A DNA stretch of 64,000 nucleotides. It comes from Mesorhizobium sp. WSM4904 (GTDB lineage: Bacteria > Pseudomonadota > Alphaproteobacteria > Rhizobiales > Rhizobiaceae). The stretch is from positions 868,001 through 932,000 of the forward strand of contig NZ_CP121354.1 of the NCBI RefSeq assembly GCF_029674545.1, in the 5' to 3' direction. Positions 10,592 to 20,725 of this stretch are shown in pieces (positions within the stretch are counted from its first letter, which is position 1; every line of letters begins with the position of its first letter). A model generated the notes under the pieces. It was not told the origin of the DNA. It did not search any database and saw only the letters and a program-made list of their open reading frames with translations. The translations under genes were made by a program, and so were the position numbers.

Positions 10592-11218
10592 ATGGCAGTC
10601 AGCTGGCAATTGTCTGGAAGTTACTTCGAAAATTGTAGCTGCGATGTCGTGTGTCCTTGCCTGCTGTCCACCAATGCGCAGCTGACATCGAAGCCGACGA
10701 AAGGCGTTTGCGACGTCGGCCTGGTTTTTCACATCGACAAGGGCAATTTCGGCGACGTTCGATTGGACGGCCTCAGCGTCGCGATGGTTGCCCACACGCC
10801 CGGTCCGATGGCAGACGGCAATTGGACAGCCGCCGCCTATATCGACGAAAGGGCCGATGACAGGCAGACGGAGGCGCTGGGCGCGATCTTCACCGGCGCC
10901 GCGGGCGGACCGATGGCATTGTTGGCACCCATGATCGGCACCAACCTCGGAGCCAAGAAGGTTCCGATAAGCTACCAGATAGACGGGAAGAAGCGGTCGG
11001 CAGAGATTGCAGGCGTCATGAAAATGGCGGTCGAACCGCTGCCGACCATGCGCGAGGACGGACAGATGTGGGCGGCAACCGGCCATCCCATCAATCCCGA
11101 CTGGCTCGCCCTGGCGATGGGGGCGGAAGGCAGCACGTACAGCGACCATGGCATGAGCTGGGACAATTCGCGCCGCAACGGACATTACGCCCCGATCAAT
11201 TGGTCCGGTCAGCAATAG
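10592..11218 (+). CDS. DUF1326 domain-containing protein
   Basis: A 208-aa soluble protein of the DUF1326 family, whose function is unknown. The N-terminus holds a cysteine cluster ENCSCDVVCPC (C15, C17, C21, C23), a plausible metal-binding site. TGAAGGPMALLAPMIG and GHPINPDWLALAMG are further family-like segments. There is no signal peptide. A good ribosome site (GGGAGG) precedes the ATG. The next gene, 11 nt downstream, is a DUF2182 membrane protein. These two families often occur side by side, suggesting a joint, possibly metal-related, role. That role is inference. Confidence 0.85.
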   Translation: MAVSWQLSGSYFENCSCDVVCPCLLSTNAQLTSKPTKGVCDVGLVFHIDKGNFGDVRLDGLSVAMVAHTPGPMADGNWTAAAYIDERADDRQTEALGAIFTGAAGGPMALLAPMIGTNLGAKKVPISYQIDGKKRSAEIAGVMKMAVEPLPTMREDGQMWAATGHPINPDWLALAMGAEGSTYSDHGMSWDNSRRNGHYAPINWSGQQ

Positions 11219-11229
11219 CACTTGGCAGC

Positions 11230-12033
11230 ATGCTCGGACCGCCCATGGCGTTGACGTTGCAGCGAAACATCATTCTCGCGCTGCTGATCGCTATCGCGGC
11301 GGCGGCGTGGGCCTTGCTCATCTGGCAGCAGATCGGCTTGGACGCGGACATGCGCATGGGAATCTACTCGCCCACCATGGGCATGAAGGCGCCGCTGTTC
11401 CTTGCCGTCTGGATGATCATGATGGTTGCGATGATGTTTCCAACGGCCGCGCCGATGATCCTGACGTTTCACCAAGTGCAGGCCGGCAAACGGGGGCGCG
11501 GCGAAACCTTTGTCTCGACCTGGGTGTTCGCGGCCGGGTACATGCTGATATGGGGCGCGATGGGCGTTCTCGCCTTTGCCGGCGCGGCGGGCTCGGAGGT
11601 GCTTGCCGCGTATGTCGGCTTGTCCACGGCGACGGCCGCGCGCATCGGCGGGGCGCTGCTGATGGCAGGGGGCGCCTACCAGCTCTCCCCGCTGAAATAT
11701 CTGTGCCTCGCCAAATGCCGCACCCCGGTCGGCTTCATCCTGACATCGTGGCGCGACGGTCAGTGGGGCGCGGTGCGCATGGGCGTGCAGCATGGGCTCT
11801 TTTGCCTGGGCTGCTGCTGGCTTTTGTTTCTCGCTCTTTTTCCCATTGGGATCATGAACCTCGCCGCGATGGCCGTGGTCACCCTATTAATCTTTGCGGA
11901 AAAGACCCTCCCGTCGGGAGAGCGGATAGCAAAGGTGTCTGGTGTCGCCCTGCTCCTCTACGGCGCGACGGTACTGGTCTTTCCACAGGCGCTGCCAACC
12001 TTCCAGCCGGCGGACGCCATGACAATGAACTGA
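11230..12033 (+). CDS. DUF2182 domain-containing integral membrane protein
   Basis: Predicted metal-binding membrane protein of the DUF2182 family, 267 aa from the ATG at 11230 (an ATG at 11245 is an alternative). About six hydrophobic segments are visible, beginning with NIILALLIAIAAAAWALLI. The second holds the Met-rich stretch WMIMMVAMMFPTAAPM that typifies the family, and KYLCLAKCRTP is a conserved cytosolic loop. The long open frame from 11068 overlaps the DUF1326 gene in another frame and is not protein-like before 11230. It forms an operon with the preceding gene. Function is not established. Confidence 0.85.
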   Translation: MLGPPMALTLQRNIILALLIAIAAAAWALLIWQQIGLDADMRMGIYSPTMGMKAPLFLAVWMIMMVAMMFPTAAPMILTFHQVQAGKRGRGETFVSTWVFAAGYMLIWGAMGVLAFAGAAGSEVLAAYVGLSTATAARIGGALLMAGGAYQLSPLKYLCLAKCRTPVGFILTSWRDGQWGAVRMGVQHGLFCLGCCWLLFLALFPIGIMNLAAMAVVTLLIFAEKTLPSGERIAKVSGVALLLYGATVLVFPQALPTFQPADAMTMN

Positions 12034-12116
12034 TCAGCTTTTACCCGGCTAAGGAACTCTTGGCTTAGGACTAGGAAAGGGCTAACACGCTGGCTCTTAT
12101 TACTTTGTGGCTCTGG

Positions 12117-12290
12117 TAATTGGCGAAATCGGCGAAGCGACTAATCTCCCCCCTTGAGGGGGAGATGGCCGGCAGGCCAGAAGGGGTCGTTCGACGTAAA
12201 TCGCCGACGTCATCTTTCGACGCGAAGGGCGCTGGCGACCCCCTCTGTCGCCTTCGGCGACATCTCCCCCTCAGGGGGGAGATCAGCTGC
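12117..12290. repeat. Palindromic intergenic repeat, family B (copy B3), supplying the holA stop
   Basis: It reads ATTGGCGAAATC, then the hairpin TCTCCCCCCTTGAGGGGGAGA, then GCCGGCAGGCCAG. A spacer follows, then CCCCCTCTGTCGCCTTCGGC and the hairpin TCTCCCCCTCAGGGGGGAGA with TCAGC. The terminal TCA is the reverse complement of the holA stop codon, so the element abuts and defines the end of holA. Copy B5 at 36.8 kb is the closest relative. Confidence 0.75.
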
Positions 12291-13329
12291 GCTGCCCCAG
12301 CCTGGCGCTTTCCACCGCGATGCCCAGCAATGCCTGGCGCGCCAACGCTTCCGACAGATCCGGCCGCTTGCGGGTCTGCAGCACCGCGGCCTGCAGGCGG
12401 TTCAGCGCGCGGCCGAGCGCTTCGCTGTTCCAGCGCTCGAGCGTCTTTTCCACCAGCTTGCGGCGCGAGAAGAAAACCGGTGGACGGGCGCCTGCCACGA
12501 CCGAGGCGGCGTTTCGGCCGCCCGATTCCATCTGGCCGCGCATCACCTGGATCGCCTGCAACTGCCGCATCGCGGAGGACAGCACCAGAAAAGGGTGGCC
12601 GCCAGACTGGCAGTGGCGGGTGAAGGCGGTGTCGAAATCGCCGACCTTGCCGTCCAGCACGGCGTCGACCGCGTCGTCGAAGGAAGCGCCGGAGACGTCG
12701 CCGGACAGCGCGTTGACGTCGTCGAGGTCGATCTCCTTCTTGCCGTGGGCGTAGAGCACAAGCTTCTCGATCTCGCCGCGCGAGGCCAGACGGTCGCCGC
12801 CGAGATTGCGTCGCAACGCCTGCCGGGCGTCGAGCGTCATCGACATGCCGGCCTTGCGCAGCTCGTCGTCGATCACCGAATCGAGATCGCGGGCTTCGTC
12901 GGCATAGCAGGGCAAGGCAATGGCGTTGCCGGCCGCCTCGACGATGGCGCGCAGGCCCGTGCCCTTCTTCAGGTCGCCGGCCTCGATGAGAATGATCGCA
13001 TCCGGCGCCGGCTCGGCCGTCAGCGCCTTGATGTCGTCGGCCAGCGCCTTCTGGCCGCTGGCGTTGCGCACCCAGAGCAGCCGCCGGTCGGAAAACATCG
13101 GCACGGTGCGCGCCTCATCGAGCAGCCGGCCTTCGTCGCGGTCGACTTCCGCGCCGTCCAGCTTGACCACCGAGAACGGATCGTCGAGCGGCAGGCCGGT
13201 CTTGACCGCGAAGGTCTTCGCCCGCTCGGCGACCAGGCCGCGGTCGGGGCCGTAAAGCAGGACGATGGCCATGGCCGGATCCGGCCGCGCCAGCCACGAA
13301 TCGACCTCGTATCCTTTCTTCTGTGCCAT
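12283..13329 (-). CDS. holA: DNA polymerase III subunit delta
   Basis: Clamp-loader subunit that opens the beta clamp. The start MAQKKGYEVDSWLARPDP and the segments LLYGPDRGLVAERA, LWVRNASGQKAL, LIEAGDLKKGTGLR and EIEKLVLYAHGK match the rhizobial HolA family, and 348 aa is the usual length. The open frame continues 48 codons upstream through a family A repeat, but that extension is not protein-like, so I start at 13329. HolA near parB is typical of rhizobia, where lptE and leuS usually flank it. Here its upstream neighbour is the bkd operon instead. The stop is provided by repeat B3. Confidence 0.93.
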   Translation of the reverse strand: MAQKKGYEVDSWLARPDPAMAIVLLYGPDRGLVAERAKTFAVKTGLPLDDPFSVVKLDGAEVDRDEGRLLDEARTVPMFSDRRLLWVRNASGQKALADDIKALTAEPAPDAIILIEAGDLKKGTGLRAIVEAAGNAIALPCYADEARDLDSVIDDELRKAGMSMTLDARQALRRNLGGDRLASRGEIEKLVLYAHGKKEIDLDDVNALSGDVSGASFDDAVDAVLDGKVGDFDTAFTRHCQSGGHPFLVLSSAMRQLQAIQVMRGQMESGGRNAASVVAGARPPVFFSRRKLVEKTLERWNSEALGRALNRLQAAVLQTRKRPDLSEALARQALLGIAVESARLGQRS

Positions 13330-13404
13330 GCGGGGTGAGTTAGCACGATGGGAATGCTCGGTGAACTGTGCGTTGTTGCATTGATCCCACCCTATCAGGC
13401 GTCG

Positions 13405-15078
<1,674 letters not shown>

Positions 15079-15080
15079 CG

Positions 15081-16094
15081 ATGCCGAGAAAAACCATGAT
15101 CGAGGCAATCCGCGACGCCATGGACGTCTCGATGGCGCGTGACGAGCGCGTCATCGTCTATGGCGAGGATGTCGGCTTCTTCGGCGGCGTCTTCCGCTGC
15201 ACGCAAGGCCTGCAGGCCAAATACGGCAAGAACCGCTGCTTCGACGCGCCGATCAGCGAATCGGGCATCGTCGGCTCGGCCATCGGAATGGCGGCCTATG
15301 GACTGAAACCCTGCGTCGAGGTGCAGTTTGCCGACTATGTCTATCCGGCTTACGACCAGATCGTCTCGGAGGCCGCGCGGCTGCGCTACCGTTCCAACAA
15401 TGATTTCACCTGCCCGATCGTGGTGCGCATGCCGACCGGCGGCGGCATTTTCGGCGGCCAGACGCACAGCCAGAGCCCCGAGGCCTTGTTCACACATGTG
15501 TCGGGCCTGAAGACGGTGGTGCCGTCCAACCCGCACGACGCCAAGGGGCTGTTGATCGCGGCGATTGAGGATCCGGATCCGGTGATCTTCCTCGAGCCGA
15601 AGCGGCTCTATAACGGTCCCTTCGACGGCCATCACGACAAGCCGGTGACGCCGTGGTCGAAGCATGAGCTCGGCGAGGTGGCGGACGGCCACTACACGAT
15701 CCCGCTCGGCAAGGCGGCGATCCGGCGGCCGGGCTCGGCGGTCACGGTGCTTGCCTATGGCACCATGGTCTATGTCGCCGAGGCCGCGGCCGCGGAAACC
15801 GGCATCGATGCAGAGATCATCGATCTCAGGACGCTTCTGCCGCTCGACCTCGACACGATCGTCGCTTCGGTGAAGAAGACGGGGCGCTGCGTCGTCGTGC
15901 ATGAGGCGACGCTGACCTCCGGCTTCGGCGCCGAGCTGGTCGCGCTGGTGCAGGAAAACTGCTTCTACCATCTGGAAGCCCCGGTGACACGGGTCGCCGG
16001 CTGGGACACGCCCTATCCGCATGCGCAGGAGTGGGAGTATTTCCCCGGCCCGGCCAGGGTCGGGCGCGCGCTCGTCGAGACGATTGAAGCTTGA
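15081..16094 (+). CDS. bkdA2: 2-oxoisovalerate dehydrogenase E1 component, beta subunit
   Basis: Beta subunit of the branched-chain 2-oxoacid decarboxylase, 337 aa. MIEAIRDAMDVSMARDERVIVYGEDVGFFGGVFRCTQGL, split by normal spacing, identifies the transketolase-like pyrimidine-binding domain. FDAPISESGIVGSAIGMAAYG and GGGIFGGQTHSQSPEALF are family motifs, and the C-terminal transketolase domain contains VVVHEATLTSGFGAEL. The start ATG is 2 nt after the bkdA1 stop. Confidence 0.95.
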   Translation: MPRKTMIEAIRDAMDVSMARDERVIVYGEDVGFFGGVFRCTQGLQAKYGKNRCFDAPISESGIVGSAIGMAAYGLKPCVEVQFADYVYPAYDQIVSEAARLRYRSNNDFTCPIVVRMPTGGGIFGGQTHSQSPEALFTHVSGLKTVVPSNPHDAKGLLIAAIEDPDPVIFLEPKRLYNGPFDGHHDKPVTPWSKHELGEVADGHYTIPLGKAAIRRPGSAVTVLAYGTMVYVAEAAAAETGIDAEIIDLRTLLPLDLDTIVASVKKTGRCVVVHEATLTSGFGAELVALVQENCFYHLEAPVTRVAGWDTPYPHAQEWEYFPGPARVGRALVETIEA

Positions 16095-16113
16095 AGAAGG
16101 GGGAAGCCTGAGG

Positions 16114-17427
16114 ATGGGCGAATATGTGATCAAGCTTCCCGATGTCGGCGAAGGCGTCGCCGAGGCCGAGCTCGTCGAATGGCACGTCAAGATCGGCGAC
16201 CTGGTGCGCGAGGACGCCGTGCTGGCGGCCGTCATGACCGACAAGGCGACCGTCGAGATCCCCTCGCCGGTCGACGGCGAGATCCTTTGGCTCGGCGCCG
16301 AGATCGGCGACACGGTGGCGATCGGCTCGCCGATCGTGCGGCTGAAGGTAGCCGGCGAAGGGAATGTGAAAGCCGACGGCGACGCCAAGGCCGCACCGAA
16401 GGCAGAAACGCCGGCCGAGCCCACAGCGGCAAAGTCCGACCCGGCGCCGAACGCCGCGAAAGCGGCGCCAAAACCGGCGCAAGTCTCGGCGCAGCCTTCC
16501 GTCGCGGCGCCCAAGGGCACGCGCCCGGCGTCCGTCACCGGCGCGCCGCGTCCGGAAGGCGAAAAGCCGCTGGCCTCGCCCGCCGTCCGGCTGCGCGCCA
16601 GGGAAGCCGGCATCGATCTTCGCCAGGTTCCGGGCAGCGGCCCGGCCGGGCGCATCAGCCATGAGGACCTGGATGCCTTCCTGGCGCGCGGGCCGCAGCT
16701 TGCCCGCCCCACCGGGCTTGCCCCAAAGGACGGCATCGAGGACATCAAGGTCATCGGCCTGCGGCGCAAGATCGCCGAGAAGATGGCGCTCGCCAAATCG
16801 CGCATCCCGCATATCACCTATGTCGAGGAGATCGACGTCACGGCGCTGGAGGAGCTGCGCGCCACGTTCAACAAGGAAAAGCGCGCCGATCGCCCCAAGC
16901 TGACGCTGCTGCCCTTCCTGATGCGGGCGATGGTCAAGGCGATCGCCGACCAGCCGAACCTCAACGCCCTGTTCGACGACGAGGCCGGCATCATCCACCA
17001 GCATGAAGGCATCCATATCGGCATCGCCGCGCAGACGCCCACCGGGCTCGTCGTGCCGGTGGTCAAGCATGCCGAGGCGCGCGACCTGTGGGATTGCGCC
17101 GCGGAGGTGAACCGGCTGGCCGAGGCAGCCAAGTCCGGCACGGCCAGCCGCGACGAGCTCTCGGGCTCGACCATCACCATCACCTCGCTCGGTGCGATGG
17201 GCGGCGTGGCGACGACGCCGGTCATCAACTATCCGGAAGTGGCGATCGTCGGCGTCAACAAGATGATGGTGCGGCCGGTGTGGGATGGCACCCAGTTCAT
17301 CCCGCGCAAGATGATGAACCTGTCGTCCAGCTTCGACCATCGCGTCATCGACGGCTGGGACGCCGCGGTGTTCGTGCAGCGCATCAAGGCGCTCATGGAG
17401 ACGCCGGCGATGATCTTCGTGGATTGA
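16114..17427 (+). CDS. bkdB: Branched-chain 2-oxoacid dehydrogenase E2 (dihydrolipoyl acyltransferase)
   Basis: Core acyltransferase of the complex, 437 aa. The lipoyl domain has the modified lysine in MTDKATVEIP (K44). An Ala/Pro-rich linker follows, then the peripheral subunit-binding domain SPAVRLRAREAGIDLRQVPG (about residues 153-190). The catalytic domain ends with SSFDHRVIDGWDAAVF, whose His and Asp are catalytic (about 409-413). I chose the ATG at 16114 (MGEYVIKLPDVGEG), preceded by GAAGAAGGGGGAAG. Repeat E1 separates it from lpdV. Confidence 0.95.
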   Translation: MGEYVIKLPDVGEGVAEAELVEWHVKIGDLVREDAVLAAVMTDKATVEIPSPVDGEILWLGAEIGDTVAIGSPIVRLKVAGEGNVKADGDAKAAPKAETPAEPTAAKSDPAPNAAKAAPKPAQVSAQPSVAAPKGTRPASVTGAPRPEGEKPLASPAVRLRAREAGIDLRQVPGSGPAGRISHEDLDAFLARGPQLARPTGLAPKDGIEDIKVIGLRRKIAEKMALAKSRIPHITYVEEIDVTALEELRATFNKEKRADRPKLTLLPFLMRAMVKAIADQPNLNALFDDEAGIIHQHEGIHIGIAAQTPTGLVVPVVKHAEARDLWDCAAEVNRLAEAAKSGTASRDELSGSTITITSLGAMGGVATTPVINYPEVAIVGVNKMMVRPVWDGTQFIPRKMMNLSSSFDHRVIDGWDAAVFVQRIKALMETPAMIFVD

Positions 17428-17490
17428 GGGGGATGAGGTTTATCGCAAACGTAGGTAAGGCAGGGAAAGGCGCGGCGCCGGGATGTCGGC

Positions 17491-17640
17491 TCCCCCTTCT
17501 CCCCTTGTGGGAGAAGGCGTCGCCGAAGGATGAGGGGTGCTCCAGGGAACGCCGGCGTCTCACTCCGCTGGAACACCCCTCATCCGTCTCGGCGCTGACG
17601 CGCCGATCCACCTTCTCCCACAAGGGGAGAAGGAGAGGCG
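17491..17640. repeat. Palindromic intergenic repeat, family E (copy E1)
   Basis: CCTTCTCCCCTTGTGGGAGA, then GGATGAGGGGTGCTCCAG, then CGTCTCACTCCGCTGGAACA, CCCCTCATCCGTCTCGGCGC and CACCTTCTCCCACAAGGGGA. The two halves are inverted copies. It lies between bkdB and lpdV inside the operon. Confidence 0.8.
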
Positions 17641-17671
17641 CCGCGCTCGTTTCCGAAAGGATGCAGCTGAC

Positions 17672-19069
17672 ATGAAAGAAATCTCCTGCAAGCTGCTCGT
17701 CATCGGCGCCGGGCCGGGCGGCTATGTCTGCGCCATCCGCGCCGGCCAGCTCGGCGTCGACACCGTCATTGTCGAGTTCGGCAAGCCGGGCGGCACCTGC
17801 CTCAATGTCGGCTGCATCCCGTCCAAGGCGCTCATCCATGCCGCGGAGGAGTTCGACAAGGTTGCGCACATGGCCGGCGGCAAGGATCCGCTCGGCATCA
17901 AGGTCGCCGCGCCGGCGCTCGATCTGGCCACGACGATCACCTGGAAGGACGGTATCGTTAGCCGGCTGAACAGCGGCGTCGCCGGGCTGCTGAAGAAGGC
18001 CAAGGTCAAGACGGTGCAAGGCTGGGCGACGTTCCGCGACGGCAAGACCGTCGAGGTCGAGACCGAGACCGGAACGCAGGTGATCCGCGCCGAGACGGTC
18101 GTGATCGCCACCGGTTCGGCGCCGGTCGAGCTGCCGTTCCTGCCTTTCGGCGGCCCGGTCGTCTCATCGACCGAAGCGCTGGCGCTGAGCGAAATGCCGA
18201 AGAAGCTCGCCGTCGTCGGCGGCGGCTGTATCGGGCTCGAGCTCGGCATGGCCTTCGCCAAGATGGGCGCCAAGGTCACCGTGGTCGAAGCCCTGCCGCG
18301 CGTGCTCGCGCAGTACGATGCCGAGCTGACGAGGCCGGTGCTGAAGCGGCTCGGCGAGCTCGGCGTCGAGGTGATGAGCGGCGCCAAGGCCAAGGGACTG
18401 TCGACCAAGGGCGATGCGCTGCTGGTGGAAACCGCCGACGGCAAGAACGCCAAGATCGCGGCCGACAAGATCCTGGTGACGGTCGGGCGCAAGCCGCTGA
18501 CCGAAGGTTGGGGGCTGGACCAGATCGACCTCGACAAGGCGGGAAGATTCATCCGCATCGACGACCAGTGCCGGACCTCGATGCGCGGCATCTACGCCAT
18601 CGGCGACGTGACCGGCGAGCCGATGCTGGCGCATCGCGCCATGGCGCAGGGCGAGATGGTGGCCGAGATCGTCGCCGGCCACAAAAGGAGCTGGGACAAG
18701 CGCGCCATTCCCGCGATCTGCTTCACCGATCCGGAGCTGGTCACAGCCGGCCTGTCGCCCGAAGAGGCCAAGGCGTTCGCCGGCGAGATCAAGATCGGAC
18801 AGTTTCCCTTCGCCGCCAATGGCCGCGCCATGACCAGGCAAGGCGAGGACGGCTTTGTGCGGGTCGTGGCTCGCGCGGACAATCATCTGGTGCTGGGCAT
18901 CCAGGCGGTCGGGCAGGGTGTTTCGGAACTGTCGACGGCCTTCGGCCTGGCGCTCGAAATGGGCGCGCGGCTGGAAGACATAGCCGGCACCATCCACGCC
19001 CATCCGACCCAGGGCGAAGGTTTTCAGGAAGCGGCGCTGAAGGCGCTCGGGCACGCGCTGCATATTTAA
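17672..19069 (+). CDS. lpdV: Dihydrolipoyl dehydrogenase (E3) of the bkd operon
   Basis: FAD/NAD flavoprotein that reoxidises the lipoyl group of BkdB. GAGPGGY near residue 12 binds FAD, and the redox-active disulfide is in GGTCLNVGCIPSKAL (C43 and C48). VVGGGCIGLELGMAFAKMG binds NAD, AIGDVTGEPMLAHRAM follows, and the C-terminal HAHPTQGEGFQEAA holds the catalytic His-Glu pair. The length is 465 aa from the ATG at 17672. The longer frame upstream is repeat E1 sequence. Operon position gives the name; the genome will probably have other lpd genes. Confidence 0.94.
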   Translation: MKEISCKLLVIGAGPGGYVCAIRAGQLGVDTVIVEFGKPGGTCLNVGCIPSKALIHAAEEFDKVAHMAGGKDPLGIKVAAPALDLATTITWKDGIVSRLNSGVAGLLKKAKVKTVQGWATFRDGKTVEVETETGTQVIRAETVVIATGSAPVELPFLPFGGPVVSSTEALALSEMPKKLAVVGGGCIGLELGMAFAKMGAKVTVVEALPRVLAQYDAELTRPVLKRLGELGVEVMSGAKAKGLSTKGDALLVETADGKNAKIAADKILVTVGRKPLTEGWGLDQIDLDKAGRFIRIDDQCRTSMRGIYAIGDVTGEPMLAHRAMAQGEMVAEIVAGHKRSWDKRAIPAICFTDPELVTAGLSPEEAKAFAGEIKIGQFPFAANGRAMTRQGEDGFVRVVARADNHLVLGIQAVGQGVSELSTAFGLALEMGARLEDIAGTIHAHPTQGEGFQEAALKALGHALHI

Positions 19070-19077
19070 GAGAGGCT

Positions 19078-19570
19078 TTCCCTTTCCTCTCCCCCGATCG
19101 ACGGGGGAGAGGAAGGGCGCGAACCTGTTCCTCTTGGCTCCTTTCCTCTCCCTCCGGAGGGGGGAGAGGTGGCGCTGCGAAGCAGCGACGGAGTGGGGGA
19201 AGCCGCTGTTCAAATGCGGAGGCGCGTACAACTATTCACCACCACCGAGCCTCGATCGCTTGAAACAACAACGGCCGGCGCCGGTCGACCCCCGAGCTTC
19301 GCTCGACACCTCTCGCCGATCGACGGGGGAGAGGAAGAGCGCGAACCTGTTCCTCTTGGCTCCTTTCCTCTCCCTGAGGAGGGGGGAGAGGTGGCGCTGC
19401 GAAGCAGCGACGGAGTGGGGGAAGCCGCTGTTCAAATGCGGAGGCGCGTACAACTATTCACCACCACCGAGCCTCGATCGCTTGAAACAACAACGGCCGG
19501 CGCCGGTCGACCCCCCGAGCTTCGCTCGACACCTCTCCCCCGATCGACGGGGGAGAGGAAGTCGCGAACC
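19078..19570. repeat. 222-bp tandem duplication of a family D element (copy D2)
   Basis: Two near-identical 222-bp units plus the start of a third. Each begins with CCTCTCCCCCGATCGACGGG (one unit has CTCGCCGATCGACGGGG), then GCGCGAACCTGTTCCTCTTG, a CCGGAGGGGGGAGAGG-type hairpin, GCTGCGAAGCAGCGACGGAG, then GCGGAGGCGCGTACAACTAT and CGATCGCTTGAAACAACAAC. For example AGCCGCTGTT occurs at 19201 and again 222 bp later. 222 is a multiple of 3 and one frame stays open through both units into the next gene. I treat that as incidental. Confidence 0.85.
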
Positions 19571-19685
19571 TCCCCAGCTCGCCAGCCGCCTGCTCTCACT
19601 ATCAACGCCCCCGCGTGGATCGCATGGCGTTTCATGCTCATTGTTGCTATGGCCTGTTTCCAAGACTTGTCGCCGGCATATCAGC

Positions 19686-20546
19686 ATGGATCTGAAGAAA
19701 TATATTACGATTCGCTGCAATACCCGCGCCAGCTTCACGCCAAGCCAGTGGAGCGGCAAAGGACGGGCGAATCTCGACCCTGTCTGGCTGGTCGAACGGC
19801 TGGCTCTGTTTGACAATTACTGCGCTGCCTCGCTCGAAACACAGTCTCTGAAGGACTTTACGGTCCTCATCGCGCTGGATGCCGATACGCACGAAAATTA
19901 TGTCCGGGCCGTCTGCAATTGCGTGGATGGTGTCGAGGTGAGGCCGATCCTGGTCGAGGCCGGTGAGGACCACGGCGCCCGGTTCAATGCTTTCGTCCAG
20001 GCAGACACCGACGCCCGGTTCGTGTCGCTCACGCGGCTCGACAGCGACGACGCGCTTGCGCCGAGCTTCATGGCGCGGATCGACCATCTGGCGCGAAGGG
20101 AGATTGAAAAGGGCACGGTGGACGAGCAACCTCTCTATATTGCCTTTCCGCACGGCCAGAATTTTGACACGGCAACCGGCCGCTACACCGACCATGAGTA
20201 CGCCATGTCGGCTTTCGGAACCTTGGTCGAGAAGAGATCGGCGGCGATGAATGGCGTCTACAGCGACCATCACCAGAAGATGGCGACCCGCTACAACACG
20301 ATCATCGCGCCGTCGAAGGATGCCCAATGGTGTATCGTCGTCCATGACAACAACGTCGCCAACGTTCTCAGGGGCAAGCCGACCGAGACGCCTTCCTTCA
20401 GAGTGGGGCGGCCAGGCGCCAAGCCACGCGAGCTTGTCCGGCAGGAGAAGCCGCCACAAGCCGCTCGGAGCACCGGCATCGCCTCGCGAACCACAGGCAA
20501 CCTTGTCCGGTTTCTATCAGGGCGTCCGTTGAATTTGCGCAAATAG
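19686..20546 (+). CDS. Putative rhamnosyltransferase-like glycosyltransferase
   Basis: A 286-aa protein from the ATG at 19686 (MDLKKYITIRCNTRAS). FTPSQWSGKGRANLDPVWLVERLALFDNYCAASLETQSLKDFTVLIALD, read in parts, and the segment VSLTRLDSDDALAPSFMARI resemble the putative rhamnosyltransferase family. LDSDDAL is a DxDD-like metal/nucleotide-sugar site. There is no signal peptide or membrane segment. The frame is open further upstream through the 222-bp repeats, but those residues are not protein-like. No polysaccharide genes lie nearby, so the acceptor is unknown. Confidence 0.75.
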   Translation: MDLKKYITIRCNTRASFTPSQWSGKGRANLDPVWLVERLALFDNYCAASLETQSLKDFTVLIALDADTHENYVRAVCNCVDGVEVRPILVEAGEDHGARFNAFVQADTDARFVSLTRLDSDDALAPSFMARIDHLARREIEKGTVDEQPLYIAFPHGQNFDTATGRYTDHEYAMSAFGTLVEKRSAAMNGVYSDHHQKMATRYNTIIAPSKDAQWCIVVHDNNVANVLRGKPTETPSFRVGRPGAKPRELVRQEKPPQAARSTGIASRTTGNLVRFLSGRPLNLRK

Positions 20547-20568
20547 CGGACGCGCCGCGGGTCGGAGT

Positions 20569-20720
20569 TCTCCCTTCTCCCCTTGTGGGAGAAGGTGGCC
20601 GCGAAGCGGCCGGATGAGGGGTGTTCCAGGAAATGCGTCTCACTCCGCTGGAGTACCCCTCATCCGTCTCGGCGCTTCGCGCCGATCCACCTTCTCCCAC
20701 CAGGGGGAGAAGGAGAGGGC
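20569..20720. repeat. Palindromic intergenic repeat, family E (copy E2)
   Basis: CCCTTCTCCCCTTGTGGGAG, GCCGCGAAGCGGCCGGATGA, GGGGTGTTCCAG, CTCACTCCGCTGGAGTACCC, then CTTCGCGCCGATCCACCTTC and TCCCACCAGGGGGAGAAGG. It fills the gap between the convergent glycosyltransferase and saccharopine dehydrogenase-family genes, where it could terminate both. Confidence 0.8.
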
Positions 20721-20725
20721 GTTGC

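Noticed and set aside
19134-19685. In-frame extension of the glycosyltransferase through the tandem repeat
   Set aside because: The repeat units are variants of a non-coding family found elsewhere, and the residues have no glycosyltransferase character.
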